Assembly: GCA_029882335.1 (NCBI GenBank) | Contig: JAOUKW010000016.1 | Span: forward strand, 1 to 22,683 | Direction: 5' to 3' | DNA length: 22,683 bases | From: Candidatus Heimdallarchaeota archaeon | Lineage (GTDB): Archaea; Asgardarchaeota; Heimdallarchaeia; Heimdallarchaeales; Kariarchaeaceae | Shown: piece after piece, positions 16,924 through 22,683 of the stretch | How positions within the stretch are numbered: position 1 is the stretch's first letter | Layout: each line of letters begins with the position of its first letter | Notes under the pieces: generated by a model | What the model was told of the DNA's origin: nothing | Databases searched by the model: none | What the model saw: the letters and a program-made list of their open reading frames with translations, nothing else | Program-made: the position numbers and the translations under genes

Positions 16924-18351
16924 TTATTTAATAATTATTTGTTCGTGAGATGCATTCAATAATTCCAAAGCATTTCTTAGGATATCACCAAGTTTCTCAT
17001 CTAAATCTTTGGATATCATTCCACTTTCTATCATATTCGAAGTGATATCATCAACTTGAGTATCAACTCTTCCTGTTTCTGCATCTTTATATAAATTCAT
17101 ACCCATATCAAAAGCTCGTATCCTACCTTTAAAACCGAGATCAAGTGGTGTAATAATTCTTAACCTTTCTCCAGTTAAATTCTCATTGTTGTAATATTTA
17201 TAGTGGATAGTCCAACCACCAGCAGCGAATATTGCTTCCACTCGATTACCATCGAATAATTTAAAATATTCATTGGGATCAGAACTGTTTTCATGCTTTA
17301 CAAAAGAGGTTTTCATTATTTTATTATCAATGATATTACCTAAGTTTTCCTCTCTTATAGTTCCGTTTAAAAATCGAAAATCTCCCCTGATATTTCGATT
17401 GTTAGTATAATCTCGCTCTAAAATCATTTCCAACATACGTTTAGATGCTTCCTCCATGGGAATTTTAGCAATGAATGTTTGAATGAACTCTAATCCAAAG
17501 CCAGTTGCCATAGAGTATGATCTTAAATGATGGTAATTTGGTAAAGTTGGTAATATCTTCGCTCTGAGTGTATCTAAATGTTGTTTAGATGCATTAGCAA
17601 AATATACCTCTGATACCATTTCTCCAGATACTAATTTAATCCCTCTTTCATCTTCCTCCATTTGACGATGAATTTCTGACCACAAATCTACTAAACTATT
17701 GATTTCTTTGATTATATCGTCTTCATTTGCAGATGCAGCACTTGTACGAATAATTATACCAAAGCCTGGAGGTTGATGAAGTTTACCCAAATTGTGTAAT
17801 GCCTCTCTTTCAGCTCCTTGTAGTTTTCTAGATACTCGAACAAAATCTTGTTCAACTTCTAGTATTACATAATCTCCACCAAGTGTAATTTCAGTAGAAC
17901 ACACTGGTAGTTTATCAATCTCTGTTGGTAATTCTTTTACCTGAACAATAATTTGTTCTCCAACCTCGGCACTGGAGTTGAAAATAATACCTCTTGTATC
18001 TCCACCAAGGTCAAGTATCGAAAGCCTCTTCTTAAAAATTCTTTTAATTACCATTGCTGAATAGATTGCATCTTGTTTTACAGGATGTTGAAAAATTATA
18101 CTATCAAGTAATTCTTCTCGGAATAATTTTTCGATTTTCTTTACAGCTAGTGGATATCCTTTGAGCATGATACCAGTGCGATTATCCAAATCACTAATAT
18201 TTACATCATGAGGATGTTTCTCCTCGTTTATTGATAAATTTTCCAATATTTCTCTATTTGGATTGGATAAACTCACTTCACCAGTATCTAATAATAATTT
18301 ACTTAGGGCTAGACCGTAAATTGAATCTATCCTGACAATTATATTGCTCAT
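16924..18351 (-). CDS. FAU-1-type ribonuclease (RNase E/G-like N-domain plus DUF402)
   Basis: Archaeal RNA-binding ribonuclease related to RNase E/G, reported to act on AU-rich and rRNA precursor substrates. The N-terminal two thirds show an S1-like segment (ITLGGDYVILEVEQDFVRVSRKL) and the RNase E/G-like stretch GFGIIIRTSAASANEDDIIKEI, then LVDLW. The C-terminal part (about 370-470) is a DUF402 domain with IRAFDMGMNLYKDAETGRVD and DDITSNMIESGMISKDLDEKL. The length of 475 residues fits the family. It starts with ATG at 18351; TTTCTATAAAG upstream (about 18378-18388) is a good TATA candidate for a nearly leaderless message. The winged-helix and PAC3/4-like genes follow. Confidence 0.9.
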   Translation of the reverse strand: MSNIIVRIDSIYGLALSKLLLDTGEVSLSNPNREILENLSINEEKHPHDVNISDLDNRTGIMLKGYPLAVKKIEKLFREELLDSIIFQHPVKQDAIYSAMVIKRIFKKRLSILDLGGDTRGIIFNSSAEVGEQIIVQVKELPTEIDKLPVCSTEITLGGDYVILEVEQDFVRVSRKLQGAEREALHNLGKLHQPPGFGIIIRTSAASANEDDIIKEINSLVDLWSEIHRQMEEDERGIKLVSGEMVSEVYFANASKQHLDTLRAKILPTLPNYHHLRSYSMATGFGLEFIQTFIAKIPMEEASKRMLEMILERDYTNNRNIRGDFRFLNGTIREENLGNIIDNKIMKTSFVKHENSSDPNEYFKLFDGNRVEAIFAAGGWTIHYKYYNNENLTGERLRIITPLDLGFKGRIRAFDMGMNLYKDAETGRVDTQVDDITSNMIESGMISKDLDEKLGDILRNALELLNASHEQIIIK

Positions 18352-18556
18352 GTTGCTCTAGATTATACATTTCGTAAGTCTTTATAGAAATTATTAATGT
18401 TAACTACATTTTATTACTGATTCCTAATCGATAAAACGCGTTCGTATAGTGTATAAAATAACATTAAAATTAAAAAATCTAACAAAATAAATACACTCAC
18501 ACGAATTGTCATTAATGAACTGTAAAGTTTTAATATTTAATATAAGATGATTTTTC

Positions 18557-19318
18557 ATGAATGATGAAGAATCTCAAGTTTCTTCTCCCAATATCAATTC
18601 AGTATTAAAAGCTCTAAATCATCCATTAAGAAGGGAACTAATTCTTCATCTCTACAGAAAAAGACAAGGCAGTAGCTTTAGCACCCTTCATGAAATAGCA
18701 ACTCATCAAACAAAATCAACAGGGCAGTTTTCATATCATTTGAAATTACTATTGGACGCGCAAATTATAACAAAATCAGATGATATTTATTTTATCAGTG
18801 AATTCGGTGAAAAAGCTTCCAATATGATTCAATTTATTGATTTAGAATTTGATAGATCAGTATCTCAAAAAATAAGCTCTTCATTTGCCTCTCTTTCTCC
18901 TATGGAACTAGTCTTTATTTCATGGATGATTACACCTCTATTGATTTTTGGTTTCATAATTGATGAAATGGGTAAATTAAATAATGATTATATTTCATTT
19001 TACATATGGCTAACAATTGCAATAATTACATTAATTTCCGCAATTCTACTGTCATATAGTATGCTGCAATACCCACCTTCTGTTATCGTTCTGACAAATA
19101 TAATTTGGATATTTTTCCTACCTAAAGATCAGATAAAACTAGGTAGAATTTATATTTTTTCAGGATTTGGAACTGGTATCTTAATGAATGGCCTTCTTCT
19201 TGATAATAGTTTAATTCAAATCGTTATTGGACTAATTTCAATTAGTATCGCTTTATTCTATAGCTTGAAATATATAAAAGATGAAAATCACTATATACTG
19301 GATATTAAAATAAAATAA
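18557..19318 (+). CDS. ArsR-type winged-helix protein with C-terminal membrane domain
   Basis: A putative membrane-bound transcription regulator of 253 residues. Residues about 12-90 are an ArsR-like winged helix: VLKALNHPLRRELILHLYRKR, a turn, STGQFSYHLKLLLDAQIITKSDD, then the wing YFISEFGEKA. A linker is followed by four or five hydrophobic segments (about 113-135, 146-168, 172-190, 196-212 and 215-235) ending in a short polar tail. The DNA-binding half should be cytoplasmic. Such proteins may sense membrane state; the signal is unknown. A TATA-like TTTAATATTTAATATAAG precedes the ATG at 18557. It converges with the ABC permease gene 18 bp away, and could regulate that operon, but this is only inferred from proximity. 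Confidence 0.85.
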   Translation: MNDEESQVSSPNINSVLKALNHPLRRELILHLYRKRQGSSFSTLHEIATHQTKSTGQFSYHLKLLLDAQIITKSDDIYFISEFGEKASNMIQFIDLEFDRSVSQKISSSFASLSPMELVFISWMITPLLIFGFIIDEMGKLNNDYISFYIWLTIAIITLISAILLSYSMLQYPPSVIVLTNIIWIFFLPKDQIKLGRIYIFSGFGTGILMNGLLLDNSLIQIVIGLISISIALFYSLKYIKDENHYILDIKIK

Positions 19319-19336
19319 GATTTCTTATTATAGTAA

Positions 19337-20113
19337 TTATATTAGATCCTTTATACCATAGTAATACCAACCTAATAAACAAGGGACTCCAATCCACAAA
19401 CAAAGTACAATAAAATGCAGTATCAGTTCTATAGTATCTACACTACCAATTAATAATGATGGCCAAATATTTGATAACACAAACGGTGAAAACCACTTTA
19501 AACTCTCCACCAAACCTACTAAATACTGAATAAATAAGAGTAAAATTCCTGAAACACCACTTATCGCATTGCTAAACTTTGTAGTCATCATTATAACAAA
19601 TGACGAAATAGTACCTAAAACCAATGCCATCAACAAACTAGCAATAAATACTCGTTTCATGTCTAATGAATCATAGAATAAAGTCGCATATAGGACTGTA
19701 ATGACTGATGATACAGTAAACATAATAATTATCCCAATTACTCTGATTAGAAATCTAGTCATAAAATATGTTCTAGGTGATATTGGTCTAGATAGGTAGA
19801 AATATCCATTTTTCGCGGTGCCGAATTCAGATGAAAAAGTAGATGCACTGTACAATATAACAATCAGACTAATTAATCCAATATCTCCCCAGAAATCATA
19901 TAGGATTTGAGTAATTGTTGGTTCTGGAAGATTAATCACCTGTAAATCAGACAATTCGAGAATTTCTGGTAAAAATAATTGTGATAAGACTGATGTTATG
20001 CCAAAAAATAGGAACAACATACCCATAGCGATTATTTTGGTCTTTTCTAAATTAAACTCTGTCTTAACATGAATTGTTATTATGTTATAATTCGATTTTT
20101 GTTTTACCCTCAT
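19337..20113 (-). CDS. ABC transporter permease (ABC-2 type)
   Basis: Membrane subunit of an ABC-2 type transporter, 258 residues with about six hydrophobic segments. After the first helix an external loop (LFLPEILELSDLQVINLPEP) leads to a second helix and then the conserved-looking cytoplasmic stretch FSSEFGTAKNGYFYLSRPISPRTYFMTRFLIR. This coupling motif, with P-I-S/T-R-x-x-Y/F, is typical of ABC-2 permeases. I chose the ATG at 20113 because a strong Shine-Dalgarno GGAGGT lies 8 nt before it, four bases after the ATPase stop; an ATG at 20134 would lie inside the ATPase frame. It is the last gene of the operon. The exported substrate is unknown. Confidence 0.88.
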   Translation of the reverse strand: MRVKQKSNYNIITIHVKTEFNLEKTKIIAMGMLFLFFGITSVLSQLFLPEILELSDLQVINLPEPTITQILYDFWGDIGLISLIVILYSASTFSSEFGTAKNGYFYLSRPISPRTYFMTRFLIRVIGIIIMFTVSSVITVLYATLFYDSLDMKRVFIASLLMALVLGTISSFVIMMTTKFSNAISGVSGILLLFIQYLVGLVESLKWFSPFVLSNIWPSLLIGSVDTIELILHFIVLCLWIGVPCLLGWYYYGIKDLI

Positions 20114-20117
20114 ATCT

Positions 20118-21029
20118 TTAAACCTCCATCGCATTTACAAAAATATTCTCTAAACTAATACTTTCTTTCATGAAATAATACAAAACAATCGAGTTATCTT
20201 CAACGATATTTTTCATAAATTCCGGTGTTTGAAGTCCATCTCCATTTGTTTGAATCTTAAATCTGTTCCCAGATAACGGTTCTATATGAGTTATATCTGA
20301 ATGTTGTTGTAGGTAAGTAGAATCAATTCCTTTTCCATAAATAATATAATTATCTCCTATTGAAAACTTATTTGTAATTTGATTTATTGTACCCTCTGCA
20401 AAAACTCTACCATTATTGAGAATAACAATCTTATCACATATTCTTTCTACTTCTCCGATAACATGACTACTGAAAAATATGGTTTTTCCATTTCTTGCCA
20501 AATTTTCCATAATTGCTAATAACTGTCTTCTTCCCATTGGATCTAATCCCGATGTGGGCTCATCCGCGATTATTAGTTCAGGATCCGTTATTAACGCATT
20601 TGCAAGTTTGATTCGAGTTTTCTGACCTTTACTCAATTTACTTGTATTTCTAGTTATAAAGGTAGATATTCCTGTTTGTTTAATTATAGAGGTAAGTGCT
20701 GTTTGTAAGGCTTGTCCAGTTAGACCATGATATCTTGCTGAATGACGTAATAATCTAATTCCTGATATTTTTGGCAATTCTGCATCCGGTAATAATGCCA
20801 TTCTTCGTTTTAATAGGTGATTTCCTCTGATATTTTCATTAAAGATAGCAATATCTCCTACATCTGGTCTTAGAAATTGAAATAACAAAGCAATAGTAGT
20901 GGATTTACCAGCACCATTTGGACCTAAAAATCCAAAAACACTCCCTTTATCCACATCGAAATTTACATTTCGGAGAGCAGTTACATGTCCATAACTTTTT
21001 GATAAATTTGAGACATTAATTATTTTCAA
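20118..21029 (-). CDS. ABC transporter ATP-binding protein
   Basis: Nucleotide-binding subunit of the ABC-2 exporter, 303 residues. Walker A GPNGAGKST (about 36-44), the signature loop as LSKGQ (132-136) in place of LSGGQ, Walker B LIIADEPT (152-159) followed by SGLDP, and the switch histidine in SSHV (189). A C-terminal region of about 90 residues after the core is typical of drug- or bacteriocin-type exporters. I chose the TTG at 21029: an AGGAGGT Shine-Dalgarno lies 8 nt upstream and the Rossmann-like strand KIINVSNLSKSYG begins there. An upstream ATG at 21077 would overlap the previous gene and add an unusual leader. Three palindromes lie in front of the operon. Confidence 0.93.
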   Translation of the reverse strand: MKIINVSNLSKSYGHVTALRNVNFDVDKGSVFGFLGPNGAGKSTTIALLFQFLRPDVGDIAIFNENIRGNHLLKRRMALLPDAELPKISGIRLLRHSARYHGLTGQALQTALTSIIKQTGISTFITRNTSKLSKGQKTRIKLANALITDPELIIADEPTSGLDPMGRRQLLAIMENLARNGKTIFFSSHVIGEVERICDKIVILNNGRVFAEGTINQITNKFSIGDNYIIYGKGIDSTYLQQHSDITHIEPLSGNRFKIQTNGDGLQTPEFMKNIVEDNSIVLYYFMKESISLENIFVNAMEV

Positions 21030-21042
21030 ACGATCAAACCTC

Positions 21043-21276
21043 CTAGTTATCACTTGAATATAATACCAGTAAGTCATCCTTACTCATTCTTGGAGAAAAT
21101 AGAAAGTAGATGATAGGACCAAATCCCGAAATAAATAGTATGATTCCCAGCCATAATAATCGATTTGTCATATCCTTTGGTTGTTTAAACCAATCAATAA
21201 TTGCAATTATAACTAATAGTAATTCCAATATAATGATCGGTAAAATAATTTGAAGTATTTCTGTGGTTAATTCCAT
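21043..21276 (-). CDS. Small membrane protein, PLDc_N-like
   Basis: A 77-residue protein with two transmembrane helices (about 7-27 and 41-61). The helices frame a short loop DWFKQPKDMTNRLLWL, and the second ends in FGPIIYFLFSPR. This is the pattern of the phospholipase D nuclease N-terminal domain (PLDc_N), a two-helix hairpin with a conserved G-P-x-x-Y near the end of helix 2. It is the first gene of the ABC operon: AGGTGA lies 5 nt before the ATG, and its stop overlaps the Shine-Dalgarno of the ATPase gene. Such proteins often accompany ABC-2 exporters, perhaps as an accessory subunit. Confidence 0.82.
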   Translation of the reverse strand: MELTTEILQIILPIIILELLLVIIAIIDWFKQPKDMTNRLLWLGIILFISGFGPIIYFLFSPRMSKDDLLVLYSSDN

Positions 21277-21323
21277 AATTTCACCTATATAAATATTGTA
21301 TGGGTATTTGAAAAGGATATTCG

Positions 21324-21382
21324 TCTAAATTATTAGTAATCATCAGCTCTAAATTCTTAGACGGTTAGTCTAAATCTTTAGA
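21324..21382. promoter_or_regulatory. Three tandem TCTAA-N4-TTAGA palindromes
   Basis: Three copies of a 14-bp palindrome lie between the ABC operon and the divergent 21538 gene: 21324-21337 (TCTAA-ATTA-TTAGT, one mismatch), 21348-21361 (TCTAA-ATTC-TTAGA) and 21369-21382 (TCTAA-ATCT-TTAGA). Their centres are 24 and 21 bp apart, near two helical turns, so proteins bound there would lie on about the same face of the DNA. A further TTAG-T-CTAA half-site pair overlaps the third copy (21365-21373). The first copy overlaps a TATA-like TAATAATTTAG on the minus strand, so it may act as a repressor site for the ABC operon. The protein that binds is not known. Confidence 0.65.
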
Positions 21383-21537
21383 GTATCTTTGTATTTGTCT
21401 ATTGAATAAATTTATTGTAGTTGATTCCAGCCAATAGCCTGAAAATACATTATACTTTGATTTTATTTCTTTTTTATCAAAGAAATTATACATTTAAAAT
21501 TGAATCAATTAAAATATTGAGTATTTATTAAAACTGT

Positions 21538-21801
21538 ATGATACTTGGTAGATCATTATTACTTGACTTTGATGGAGTACCTAATAAAAAATTGCATTAT
21601 GAAGAAGAAATGAATAAAATAATTCTTAATGCAATTAAGATAAGTGAATTAACCTTAATTGAATATTCATCCCATCAGTTTCTTCATACAACAGACAATT
21701 CTAATGAAACTGGTGGAATGACTGGATTTGCATTGCTCAAGGAAAGCCATGATACATATAAAAATAGAATTAAAAGAATATTCAATTCAAGAGCAAATTA
21801 A
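21538..21801 (+). CDS. Degenerate S-adenosylmethionine-decarboxylase-like N-terminal part
   Basis: An 87-residue reading frame matching the first two thirds of prokaryotic AdoMet decarboxylase (SpeH). It shows GRSLLLDFDGV for the usual GRHLLLELYGC, ILNAIKISELTLIEYSSHQF for the helix-strand before F.P.G, and GGMTGFALLKESH for GVSGVVVLAESH. That last serine would be the pyruvoyl-forming residue. After ESH the frame diverges: the IHTWPE and TCG blocks are missing and the product stops at 21801. In the neighbouring frame the match continues, so this looks like the front of a frame-disrupted gene. It starts with ATG at 21538; TTAAAATATT (about 21507-21516) is a TATA candidate giving a leaderless message. 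Confidence 0.6.
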   Translation: MILGRSLLLDFDGVPNKKLHYEEEMNKIILNAIKISELTLIEYSSHQFLHTTDNSNETGGMTGFALLKESHDTYKNRIKRIFNSRAN

Positions 21802-22213
21802 TATATTAACCGATATATCTGATTTACAAAGTGCAAAATATTTAGCAAAATTAAATTATAATTTTGAATTAAAATACCAAGTTGCATTGTCTCTTGTGCA
21901 AATTCCAAAACCAAATGAGAATGATATTTTAAATACAATCAATAGGGTTAAAATATTACGCCTAAATAAGATTAGATCACAACTAAATCCAAGTCAAAAT
22001 GAAACTTTAAAAATAATCTTGGACAATACTAACATTAGATTAAGAGATATTATACACATACTTAATGTAGACTCAGACGATATGATATATAAACATCTTA
22101 AAAAACTAGAATTATTTGGTATTATTACACAAAAGAATCTTTCTCATCTCGGAAGAGGTAGGTATAATGAAATTTCATTGAATAATGATTACAAAATTAA
22201 ATCCGGAATATAA
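21749..22213 (+). CDS. Winged-helix protein; C-terminal part of the frame-disrupted gene
   Basis: A frame of about 154 residues overlapping the 21538 frame, shifted by +1. Its first 45 residues (IHIKIELKEYSIQEQINILTD, then SDLQSAKYLAKL) continue the AdoMet-decarboxylase pattern after ESH. However, the catalytic histidine of IHTWPE is replaced by lysine or lost, and there is no cysteine at all where TCG should be. The rest is a winged helix: LNPSQNETLKIILDNTNIRLRDIIHILNV, recognition helix DDMIYKHLKKLELFGII, wing TQKNLSHLGRGRYNEISL. If it is a separate gene, the ATG at 21749 is the best start (TTG at 21728 is possible). A DNA-binding regulator is likely. It may bind the nearby palindromes, which is inference. 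Confidence 0.6.
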   Translation: MIHIKIELKEYSIQEQINILTDISDLQSAKYLAKLNYNFELKYQVALSLVQIPKPNENDILNTINRVKILRLNKIRSQLNPSQNETLKIILDNTNIRLRDIIHILNVDSDDMIYKHLKKLELFGIITQKNLSHLGRGRYNEISLNNDYKIKSGI

Positions 22214-22305
22214 CTATTTGTTGATTTTGCAAGTAAAGAATACTGATAATCGCTGATGTTTAGCTGAGCTAAATAGGCCAGATTACCCATGTTCTCTGGG
22301 ACCTC
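22189..22305 (-). pseudogene. Leucine-rich-repeat remnant
   Basis: On the minus strand an open stretch encodes VPENMGNLAYLAQLNIS (22302-22252), a close fit to the repeat unit 'IPENIGNLxxLxxLNLS' of leucine-rich-repeat proteins. About 20 further residues follow before a stop at 22191-22189; in frame upstream there is a stop at 22314-22312. It overlaps the 3' end of the plus-strand winged-helix frame. Only one repeat is seen, so a chance match is possible. It reads as a decayed fragment of a larger gene. Confidence 0.35.
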
Positions 22306-22312
22306 TGTTAAT

Positions 22313-22336
22313 TATCTGATAAAAAAGAGTCAGATA
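22313..22336. repeat. Short inverted repeat (possible hairpin)
   Basis: TATCTGA (22313-22319) and TCAGATA (22330-22336) are perfect 7-bp inverted copies with a 10-nt A-rich loop. It lies about 40 bp downstream of the minus-strand ORF ending at 22374, where its transcript would carry a run of U in the loop. A terminator or operator role is possible but unproven. Confidence 0.35.
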
Positions 22337-22373
22337 TTGATTATCTACATTAATTAATAAATGGGTTATTACA

Positions 22374-22683
22374 TCATGTATCAATATAGAATGTTCTTTC
22401 ATATTCAGACACCTTACGGTCATAGATACTCATATCATCGATACTTTCACATATTTCCTCAATGAAAGACAAGAATTCATTGGCAACTACCTTAACAGGC
22501 ACTTTTACTTCATTAAGATAGAAAGTCCCGTTACTCTGCAACAGCTTAGTTAATTTCCAATCCAAATATTCCAGTACTTTTTCCTTGCTATCATTAATAA
22601 GTACCTCTTCCTTAATGATTATCAGTTCATAATACATGGTTAGTTTGAATTTGCCAAATATTTCTTCCAGCTTACAATACTTG
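22374..22683 (-). CDS. Hypothetical protein, 5' end beyond the window
   Basis: An open frame that reaches the right edge of the window. An ATG at 22637 would give 87 residues, but the frame stays open upstream (KLEEIFGKFKLT before the ATG), so the true start may lie outside. The visible part is charged and probably alpha-helical, with a strand-like centre (GTFYLNEVKVPVKVV), ending in YERTFYID. No signal peptide, membrane segment or known motif is seen. Its base use is slightly less AT-rich than in the other genes, and it sits beside the leucine-rich-repeat remnant, which suggests an accessory or acquired segment. Confidence 0.45.
   Translation of the reverse strand, partial: KYCKLEEIFGKFKLTMYYELIIIKEEVLINDSKEKVLEYLDWKLTKLLQSNGTFYLNEVKVPVKVVANEFLSFIEEICESIDDMSIYDRKVSEYERTFYIDT

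Larger units (their letters stand above)
21538..22213 (+). pseudogene. Single +1 frameshift joining an AdoMet-decarboxylase-like domain and a winged helix
   Basis: Read to the histidine codon at 21748-21750, then skipping G21751, the two frames join as ...KESH-IHIKIELKEY..., giving one protein of about 224 residues. Alignment on both sides of this point supports an original single gene. Either one base was gained, two were lost, or the assembly has an error; a programmed +1 shift is not excluded. Confidence 0.5.

Noticed and set aside
21538..21801. An active AdoMet decarboxylase
   Set aside because: The frame ends before the IHTWPE and TCG catalytic blocks; even with the frameshift repaired, the histidine and cysteine are missing.
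22156..22185. GRGRYNEI in the winged-helix frame, similar to the RGRYDEI tail of AdoMet decarboxylase
   Set aside because: It lies too far after the decarboxylase-like part, and a glycine/arginine turn is a common wing sequence in winged helices.
22259..22273. Perfect palindrome TTTAGCT-G-AGCTAAA
   Set aside because: It falls inside the leucine-rich-repeat coding remnant (YLAQLN codons) and has no other copy or promoter next to it, so it may be a coincidence of coding.
1..22683. CRISPR arrays, transposons, integrases, phage genes, rRNA
   Set aside because: No evenly repeated direct repeats, transposase-like frames or rRNA-like GC-rich stretches were seen on either strand.

Overview
The window is a strongly AT-rich chromosomal segment of an archaeon. 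Archaeal markers are spread along its length: a two-ring Cdc48 AAA+ ATPase, an archaeal-type YchF/OBG GTPase with TGS domain, a DUF2095-family protein next to a TrmI-type tRNA m1A methyltransferase, A-type ATP synthase subunit E, ribosomal protein L30e (no bacterial counterpart), the Nob1 rRNA endonuclease, the FAU-1 ribonuclease, and a tRNA-Leu gene with an intron in the anticodon loop and no encoded CCA. A small protein resembling the eukaryotic proteasome-assembly chaperones PAC3/PAC4 hints at an Asgard-type lineage. That is inference only, because no lineage-diagnostic gene such as 16S rRNA is present.

Layout. Positions 1-5403 (minus strand) hold phosphoglycerate dehydrogenase, arginyl-tRNA synthetase with an unusual coiled-coil insertion, a small tubby/LURP-one-like protein, and Cdc48, which is cut by the window edge. 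Positions 5464-7883 (plus) hold the YchF GTPase, the DUF2095 protein and TrmI. Positions 9104-7873 (minus) hold AtpE and a secreted, C-terminally anchored protein. Positions 9296-11645 (plus) hold an alanine-aminotransferase-like enzyme, intron-containing tRNA-Leu(CAA) and a DinB-family protein. Positions 12904-11708 (minus) encode a divergent ATP-grasp-like protein, followed by a membrane protein (13092-13733) behind an operator-like inverted repeat, and L30e. NAD kinase and Nob1 overlap on the minus strand (15566-14248), opposite the divergent UbiX gene. FAU-1, a small winged-helix protein and the PAC3/4-like protein form a minus-strand cluster (18351-16232).

The last 4 kb is more accessory. 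A membrane-anchored ArsR-type regulator faces a three-gene ABC transporter operon (PLDc_N-like membrane protein, ATPase, permease), with Shine-Dalgarno motifs before all three genes. In front of the operon lie three evenly spaced TCTAA-N4-TTAGA palindromes. Divergent from it is a frame-disrupted gene that reads, across one +1 shift, as a degenerate S-adenosylmethionine-decarboxylase-like domain joined to a winged helix. Beyond it are a leucine-rich-repeat remnant and a partial unknown ORF with slightly different base use.

Most of the window is housekeeping: translation, tRNA and rRNA processing, proteostasis, cofactors. I see no rRNA, CRISPR array, transposase or phage genes. Observations worth following up are the frameshifted decarboxylase-winged-helix gene with its neighbouring operator array, the PAC3/4-like protein, the ATP-grasp-like protein and the ArgRS insertion.
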